Assembly (NCBI RefSeq): GCF_011075055.1
Contig: NC_058137.1
Span: forward strand, 19,701,463-19,765,462
Direction of reading: 5' to 3'
Source: Mangifera indica
Taxonomy: Eukaryota > Streptophyta > Magnoliopsida > Sapindales > Anacardiaceae
Length of the DNA: 64,000 nucleotides
Shown: positions 56,701 through 64,000 of the stretch, one piece after another
Numbering within the stretch: position 1 is the stretch's first letter
Layout of the letters: the number at the start of each line of letters is the position of its first letter
Made by a program: the position numbers and the translations under genes
The notes under the pieces: generated by a model
What the model was told of the DNA's origin: nothing
The model's input: the letters and a program-made list of their open reading frames with translations, nothing else
Databases searched by the model: none

Positions 56701-59060
56701 CAAAGGGGAGTTCAGTAATTGAACGACAGTATTTATTAAGTATTATAAAAAGGTGTCCTTTCACTCTCGTGTTCTGAGACTGAGATGATGGAACGTTGAA
56801 GGACAAATGAGAGATGGGGTAAGGGCTAGAAGAAAGAAAGAGAAGAAATCAAACCAGAAAGGGAAGAGGGTTAAGTTTAACTCGTTTATTGAGCCATAAC
56901 TTCCAATGAATAAACACTGTGATCCCTCATCCCGGTATAATGCAACATAGAAGAAAGTGAAGCAGCAGGAAGAAGATATATAAGATGGAGGTCGGAACTT
57001 GAGACTGATTGCTACAACACTTCTACAATAAACAGTACAGAGAAGTTGAAAAGGTGATAAAGACTCGAACAGCAAAAAAACAACGCAAATGGACATAAAT
57101 TAAAGCTGTATCTGGCGCATTTGGAGAATTTTGGTGTAAATTTTTATTTATTAAAATGTGTTGAGATTTCTTGTGGCTGTTGATCTGAGCAGTCCCACTT
57201 TATCACGCCATATCTCGATCTCTCTCCGCCTCTGAGAAAAGAAATAGTATACAAATAACGCATTGCACAAATTTCTCGCATCTCTCTCCAATCATGATTC
57301 TGTAATCACATGCGACGCGCCTCTTTCCCCATCCCCCATCTTTATTTATTGGTTTATTTTTCTTATTATTCAGTCTCTCTTAAAAGCTTTCCAACTCGTA
57401 TTTCTTATTATTCAACCCGCGAACCTATGTGCTTATTTATTTTAGGAAAATTATATTAAATGTCTATATTTTTTTAATAAGCGAAAATGTTTATTTGCTC
57501 AATTTTTAAATAAAAATATTTATTTCTTTCTTATTTTTAAATAAAAATGTTTTAGATTTTTTTTAAAATATCAAAATTACCTTTCACTATATCTATATAA
57601 ACTCTCACACTCTTATCTTATTATATACATTTCTCATATCCCTCAAATACTCACTTTCACTCTTATTTTTACTTAATATCAATTACTATGAATTCGTTTA
57701 GAAGAAAAAAATTTATATTTCTAAATTCAAATCGAAAAAAATCAAATCTTGAAAAAAAATATTTATATGAATCTTAACTCAAAACTTAATTTTATTTGTT
57801 AAATCTAGTTTGTATATTATGTAAATGGGGTATTTAAATATTTGATAATAATTTAGGGGTTAAATAAAATGTTAAAAAAATATGGGAGACATTTTTATAT
57901 TACACAATATGTAAAGGATTTAAATAACAAATTAAGAATAAATAAATATATTGAAATACCCTATAATATCAACAATAAAAAAATCATTCGAAAATCTAAA
58001 AAAACAGATCTAAATTTTGAAAACTACACGTTCTTAGGAATGAAAAAACTGAAAAATTGATCTAAAATTCTGTAATTACATCATAAAATATGTCTAAAAA
58101 AGCACAAAACTAAAGAGACATATATCAAATTTGAAAACTACATATCAAAAAAGTCTAGCTCAGACACAAACAAACTCAAAATCATAAAAAAATAAAATTT
58201 AAAGTTTGGTAAAATAAAAAAACTGCATAACAGTTTTTTTGGGCCTCCAAATTGGTATAATTAGATAAGTTAGTTGTCGTTATAGAGCTCGAAACGAACT
58301 TTGTGTTAATATATTACAAACCCCGTAACTCTTCCTAGATCAAAAGTTATGGTCGTTTAAAGTCTGTCTTCTACAGAGTCTATAGTTTAAAAAAAGTCTA
58401 TTTCCACACAACCCACGGTTTTCACGGATTGCCTCATGGTTCAGTGTAAAATTTCTCACGGACTCCCGTGGATCTCGCTCTATTCCCCCTCCCCTTAAAA
58501 TTTTGAAAACGCTAAATTTTCCCCCATTTTTCGATTAAAAATCGTCATTTTAGCCTCTAATTTCAACACAAATCAAATCTATATATCCAATAACACAAAA
58601 CCCCTCAAGAAATTCAAGCAAAACAACCAAGAATCAAAACATTTTATGCATTGTTCAAAATCAGAATCCTAAACATTCAAACCTCAAAATCTTCCTCAAA
58701 TCTCAATACTCATAACAATAAATTGATTCAAACAGGAAGTGAGATGATGTATTATCTTTATTTGTTATTTTCGGTTGTCGAAAAATATGAAAAGTCGACG
58801 AAAAAGATAAAAACCCGTTACACCCATAGGAGACTTGTGGGAGATCTAAATTTTTCTTTGAATTTGAACAATAAATCCGTAGAAAATGTGGGGTTTATAT
58901 ATAAGGGAAGTTTAGTCATTTCTCAAATTGAGGGCATTTTTGCTTAATCCTTAGAGTTTTGGACAATTTCACTTAACACCCTTTAGTTTTAAGCATTTAT
59001 TATAATTTCCCTTTATTCTATGGTAACCCTTATTTTATCCATCAAATTTTTTTTTTCTCT
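56701..59060. other. Upstream flank and AT-rich DNA, no gene
   Basis: A CT-rich patch on the plus strand near 57,210-57,340 and AT-rich DNA from 57,450 hold no supported gene. The block from about 58,200 to 58,960 has moderate G+C and several short frames, and looks like part of a transposon, but no terminus pair or domain was identified. Confidence 0.35.
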
Positions 59061-60990
59061 AGGGCTTCAGGTATGTTATTCAAGCTCAAATAATTAAAAA
59101 ATTCCAAATAAATACTCAAGACTTAAGAAATTTTAGAAAGAATTAGTAAATTAGAGGTTGTGGTGGATTAGGTTGGACTTTGCTAGCTTCGGCTCTAATG
59201 CAGCTTATCGAGCTGCACAGTTGTGAGCCTTCAAGCAAATTGGCCTAAAATAACTTTAAGGCCCACAATATGACCCTCTAAATATAGGATCATGTCAAGT
59301 TGGCCCGTTAATTTTAATAAAAAATATTTTTTTATTAAATAAAATTTTAAAATTATGTTTTCTAATAAAAAAATATGTTAAGAAATTAAATTGCTATTAA
59401 AAAGAAGACAAATTTATTTATAATAAAATAATTGAATTCTCATTATCAATCTCACTAATATGAAAACCAAAACTTGAGTTTGATTGAACTTTCTAATTTA
59501 ATTAGTCTTTATTTATAGTTGGTAAAGAGAGTAAGTGATTGTATTCTTTTATATATGAAACTCTTTTGTACTTACATTTTTGTATTTTGTAAAGAGTCTC
59601 ATATCTAAAAGTATAAAATCACTTATTTTCTTCACCTATTATAAATAAAGGTTTAATATCATGTTTCAACCAAACTAAAATTTTGATTATTTCATACATA
59701 TAAGATTGATCCAAAGAAATGAATTCATTTTTTTAAATCTAAAATTTTCTTATCATATATATATTTATAATTTTTATATTATAATTATTTATTAATTATT
59801 TTTAATTATTTTGTGAATAGTGCATGGGTTGGGTTGGGTTGGGTCGACTCACAAGCCTGCTAGCAAGCCCACGACATAACTCAAAAAGCCCACAAGGTTG
59901 CTACAGTAATAGGTGGTGCTTTTCCTAACCATTTTATTTTTTCGTGTTTTGGGTCAAGCATGCCTAATTGCATGTCTATCATAGATACTCAGACTTAAAC
60001 TAGACTTGAGAAACTTTAGGTTGAATTCTTTGGCATATTAGTCTAATGAGTAAGTCTTTATGGCATTTAAATTAGTAAAAGGGTAGCAAAATATTTAAAA
60101 TTTTATATGTTATGTATGCCCAAGTTTGAGTATCTAAATGAGTATTAAGATAATGATATTACTTTATTCTTAATTTAAAATCATTTAATTATATGATGAC
60201 ACATCATCAAAAACCCAATTAAGTACACAACATTGGATATATATAGTTTTATTAAAATTTTAATACGTATAAGCAACTAATATAGTTTCGACAATAAACA
60301 AACATTGGATCCATTTAAAAAGGGTTATTTTGCAAATATGTTATAACAAAACATAACATATCCATAAGATATAAAGGATTGTTCATAGAGCATGCACGAC
60401 TGTTCGTACAAATTGTATCATATCACATTATTACCTAAAATCTGTGATAATATAGTTTTTTGGATATGCAATAAGATCATTGAATAAGGTTAGCTTGAGG
60501 ATAATGAATGACCATTCATAAAGTTTGTACAATTATTCATTTGACTTGAAATTTATCTAATTTTTAACATAGATAAAGTCAAATATTCATTATCCCATTT
60601 TAGCCCATCCATTTTTGGGTTATAACATTTTGGCTTTACAAGTAGACATAGTCATACCAAAGTCTAATTATCTTATTGAACTTAAAACCAACAGTTTGGA
60701 TATTGGGCATGATTTATCCAATACAACTCAAGTCCTCTAAAACAGAGATCTACCATATTATTTATGACCTATAGACTCTTTTCCATGTTGGTAGAAAATA
60801 TATGTGCCGAATATGCAATCCGACAACCATATGTCTAAAAACCAAGATTAGTCTCTAGATAGACATCATTGTGCAACACCTTTCTCCAAAAACATACTTT
60901 TATATGAAATATGACCTGAAGAATCATATATAACTTGCTTTCTTAACTCATCCAATGGAATTATAACATGATAATAAATACTTACTTTAA
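59061..60990. other. AT-rich repeat-derived DNA, no gene
   Basis: A GGGTTGGGTTGGGTTGGGT stretch near 59,826 and a GGTTGGACTTTGC patch near 59,173 resemble hAT-type subterminal sequence. No terminus pair was confirmed. Confidence 0.3.
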
Positions 60991-63159
60991 AAGTGTGCAA
61001 AAAGTTTTAATGAAAAATACAACTCGAATACTTTCATTTATTAAAACCATAATTCAAATGTTTGAAAACTCAATCCTCATAAATAGAGTGCATAAAACAT
61101 CCATACAATCTAATGACAAAATACACACAAATATAAGATAAACAAAAAAAATGAATGTTTTGCTCCTTACCTTCATGCAATAGCTTGGTTGGACTATTGG
61201 TTCCCCCACATGCCCTGTTACTTACCTTTACCTATAAAAGCACAAAAAAAGAAATGTGTGAATGAAAAACACTTAGTAAGTAAATGATCTCTTAGTACTC
61301 TGCTCCAAGCAACAAACTAAAATTGAAACTCCATTACTAGATTTCGATGTGGTTATAACTTAGCACCTTCACGACCTATACATAGGCTACTTACAAAGAT
61401 TGCTAAGACCCGAGCTGATCTCAACATATCCGATACCTTAATGAAAGCAAATGACACCTTACTTGTCTACTAACTATTGTGTCTTGCATACATACCATAA
61501 GGTTTATTAGACTAACTAAATATGATACTTTGGTCACATAAGGAAACTACTCATAGTCTTTCTCTTACCATATACACATTACTATAGAGCTACTAACTGA
61601 AAAATCATCCTTAGATGACCCTTACCACAAACATGTATGTGATGTATCCTATTGATCACGTGAGGAACTAATTGAAAGGCCACATTACCTTACCATACAT
61701 ACTTGAACTGAATTGAACTATATGGTTGTTGCACCTTGTCGTTAAGTGCATGATATATTTTATGGGTATTCATCTCTCATAAAACCATATTACTTTTACG
61801 TATCTCGCTACTTACACACATAATTGGTGGCTATCTAAGCATGTACCACTTTTCTTAACTATTCTTATATTTAATTCAAATTTGACTCGATTAGGGTCTG
61901 TGTCATTTTTCACAAACTCAGGCATATTTTCTATAGCTAACTAACTTCTCTTGTCTAACTAAAGTCTTTCTATTCTCTTCCTTTACTTTTTTCCCTCTTG
62001 TACGTAGCCTATAAGTAAAATGGTATTTTCTTCATTCAAGTATATACACAAGTGTGACTCTACCATGCACCCTCATTTTTATCTAATTACACATACACGG
62101 GCATGTCATCCATTTTACACCCTTATGTTCCTCTAATAACACCCTTACATGGGTGTGTTAATCTTGCACATGACGTCCACTTTTAGAAAGCCACACATGG
62201 GCATGTGTTCCAAACCATATTATTGTGTATGCCTTTCTTTAGGATGAATGCATTGTTAGCATAATTTCTTTTTTCATGCGAGCAATAGTTAGTCGTGTGT
62301 CCCAAACCACACTACCGTATGTGCCTCTCTTCAGGATGAATGTATTATTGGCCTAATTTCCTTTTTCATACAAGCGATATATAGGCGTATGGGTTGTCCT
62401 ACATGACTCTATATCACGATTTGGAAATCACACCCTTTTATTTATTTTTAACCAACTTCTGACAATCTAATCACATACAAAGGTTCATTCACTAGTCTTT
62501 ATGCATCATAATGTTCATTTCATAATAAAAAAACATATTCGCATGGTAGTTCAGACCATGACAATTAACGTCAATATTATCAACACACATCTAGTAAATC
62601 CCTATCTTCACATGTGTTTGATCAATTGTATCATATAACCCTCATTATACACATGCTCATATATGTTCTAATAAGTCCAATATCTCAACTATAAGCAATC
62701 AATCATCATATTGCAAAATCTTCAAGAAAATCAACTAGAAAACCATTATATTTACTTGGATTCCAATGATAAGCTTATCTTTATGTGGCTAAGCAATTTT
62801 GGTGACCAAGATTTCCTTTTTAGTGACTAGAGCTCCCAATTCTTTTTTTTTTTCTATTCGTGCAGTTATGGGTTAAAGATAACGTAGCCATTAAGTTAAA
62901 CACTCTTTTTATTTTGTCTACCAAACATGATACACAGACATGTATTCATTATGCACGAGCATGTATAGTGTTGTCCAACAATGGTAGTTTTCGATTTTGC
63001 TGTGATCATTATCTTATCTTAAATTCAAATCTTGCTGACGATGCACGACTGTATATACTAATATACATAAGCATTCACCTTACTGAAAACTCATTATTAA
63101 ACTTAAATAAATATAAGAAAAAGGTCGAAATGCCTTTGGGCTTGCTTATAAGTGTTACA
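60990..63159 (-). repeat. Probable LTR of the Ty3/gypsy element at the right edge (outer boundary not found)
   Basis: On the minus strand the element's internal region ends with a purine tract (AAGGGAAAGAGGAT) directly followed by TGTAACACTTATAAGC at 63159, the typical start of an LTR. Sequence down to about 61.2 kb is in the style of chromovirus LTRs, with ACTAAGTGTTTTTCATTCAC-type sequence. A degenerate 91-bp repeat (CCCAAACCACACTA / CAAACCATATTA followed by TTAGGATGAATG) lies at about 62,200-62,400. The far end of the LTR cannot be placed because the other LTR is outside the window. Confidence 0.55.
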
Positions 63160-63165
63160 ATCCTC

Positions 63166-64000
63166 TTTCCCTTATATAAATTTCATCCTCGAAATTTACT
63201 CAAAAAGTTATAGGAATCTTTGTCTCATGTCATGCTTGACCTACCATATGGCCTCCTCTATTTGGTGATTCTTCTATAAAAGCTTGACTAAGAGAATCTG
63301 CTTATGTCTGAGCTTTTTGATCCATTTATCTAAAATTCGAGCTAGATGTTCCACATACATGAAGTTATCTTTAAGCTCAACATCCTTAACACTTAGCACA
63401 TGGGTCAGGTCATTAATACACTTACACAACAATGAGATAAGAAATACATTATGAATATGCTTTGTGCTTGCTAGTAACACAAGTCAGTAGGAAACTTTAC
63501 TTATGCCTTCAATACCTTGAATAATCTTATAAACCATAGCCCTAGCTTACTTTTCTTGTTAAACCTCTTGACATGCTTGTAAGAGGCTATTCTAAAAAAT
63601 ACTTTATCATTTACCTAAAACTCAAGATCTCATCTCCTTTGATCTATATAACTCTTCTAATGGTCCTAAGCTTTTCTCATCCTTTCCTTTATTTGTCTAA
63701 CATCCTCTATCATTAGGGTTATTTTTGTTCCCCATGTTTGAGTTAGAGTATCTCTCTCACTTATCTCATTCTAATGTAATAGTGATATGCACTTCTTACT
63801 GTATAGTGTTTTATATGGAATTATCTTGATAGTTGTCTGATAACTATTATTGTATACAAATTCCATTAATTATAACATATCTATCTAACTTGCTTTCTGT
63901 CTAGGCAACAAACCTTTAACATATCTTCAATCACCTAACTAACTCTCTCGGTCTGTCTATTTGTCTAAAGATGATAAGTTGTATTAAAGGTTAATCTCAT
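63166..64000 (-). pseudogene. Ty3/gypsy chromovirus-like integrase and C-terminal domain, degenerate, runs off the window
   Basis: Minus-strand translation in changing frames gives the integrase end (TERVSxVIEDML), the GPY/F region (KSKLGLWF), IHNVFLISLLCKCINDLTHVL, a basic linker, and LLVKLLWKNH followed by EEAIW. The last two blocks are the chromodomain-like C-terminus found in Tekay/Del-type plant elements. Stops are frequent. Position relative to the LTR start at 63159 fits the order integrase, chromodomain, polypurine tract, LTR. The remainder of pol and gag would lie beyond 64,000. Confidence 0.82.

Noticed and set aside
56761..57096. A 111-codon hydrophobic minus-strand frame upstream of the EPFL2-like gene
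   Set aside because: It is Phe/Ser/Leu-rich because the plus strand is purine-rich (GAAAGAAAGAGAAG). There is no domain and it is in the promoter region of the gene.
59826..59846. GGGTTGGGTTGGGTT, suggestive of telomere-like sequence
   Set aside because: The plant telomere repeat is TTTAGGG. Three GGGTT units fit the subterminal sequence of hAT-type elements better.

Overview
The window is a stretch of plant nuclear DNA, most likely from a eudicot. It is strongly AT-rich, has spliced genes with plant-type GT-AG introns, and is dominated by plant transposable-element families. I recognise three real genes with confidence: cytochrome c oxidase subunit 6a (about 11.3-13.1 kb, plus strand, four exons), a 666-residue single-pass membrane protein with a long Glu/Asn/Ser-rich tail (24.2-26.2 kb, minus strand, with a 5'-UTR intron), and an EPFL2-like secreted cysteine-rich peptide (56.0-56.6 kb, minus strand, three exons including a 35-bp exon). 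A 170-codon open frame at the left edge and a small possible terminal exon near 55.2 kb may belong to further genes that I cannot name.

The rest is mobile DNA and gene debris. From left to right: a run of TRIM-like short LTR units split by a Mutator-type element (1.0-3.0 kb); a MITE (5.2-5.9 kb); a decayed Ty1/copia element on the minus strand (6.8-9.9 kb); the COX6A gene; a small hAT-type MITE with a near-perfect 8-bp target duplication (14.5 kb); a proline-rich gene fragment (16.8-17.1 kb); a large inverted repeat that looks like two opposed LTR-element ends (19.6-21.3 kb); a 194-bp tandem duplication (21.8-22.2 kb); and a foldback-like element (22.6-23.3 kb). After the membrane-protein gene come LTR-like and AT-rich DNA, a MITE (29.7-30.05 kb) and a frameshifted copy of the mitochondrial cysteine desulfurase NFS1 (30.2-31.6 kb).

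The centre is a nested insertion. A Tat-like Ty3/gypsy RNase H fragment (33.5-34.3 kb) is followed by a hAT transposon (about 34.26-50.62 kb). The hAT is split by a structurally complete Athila-type Ty3/gypsy element (35,164-46,794). That element has 1.34-kb LTRs, a GTATG target duplication, a primer-binding site, gag-pol, a third open frame and two polypurine tracts. Every coding part carries stops or frameshifts. The right part of the window holds more AT-rich repeat DNA, the EPFL2 gene, and at the right edge the end of another Ty3/gypsy chromovirus-like element on the minus strand (63.2-64 kb, running off the window) with its LTR.

I found no operon, CRISPR array, tRNA or rRNA, and no convincing new multi-gene system. 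The most informative structures are the three-layer nested insertion, the TRIM array split by a Mutator element, the spliced genes with very short exons, and the related termini of the hAT MITE and the larger hAT element.
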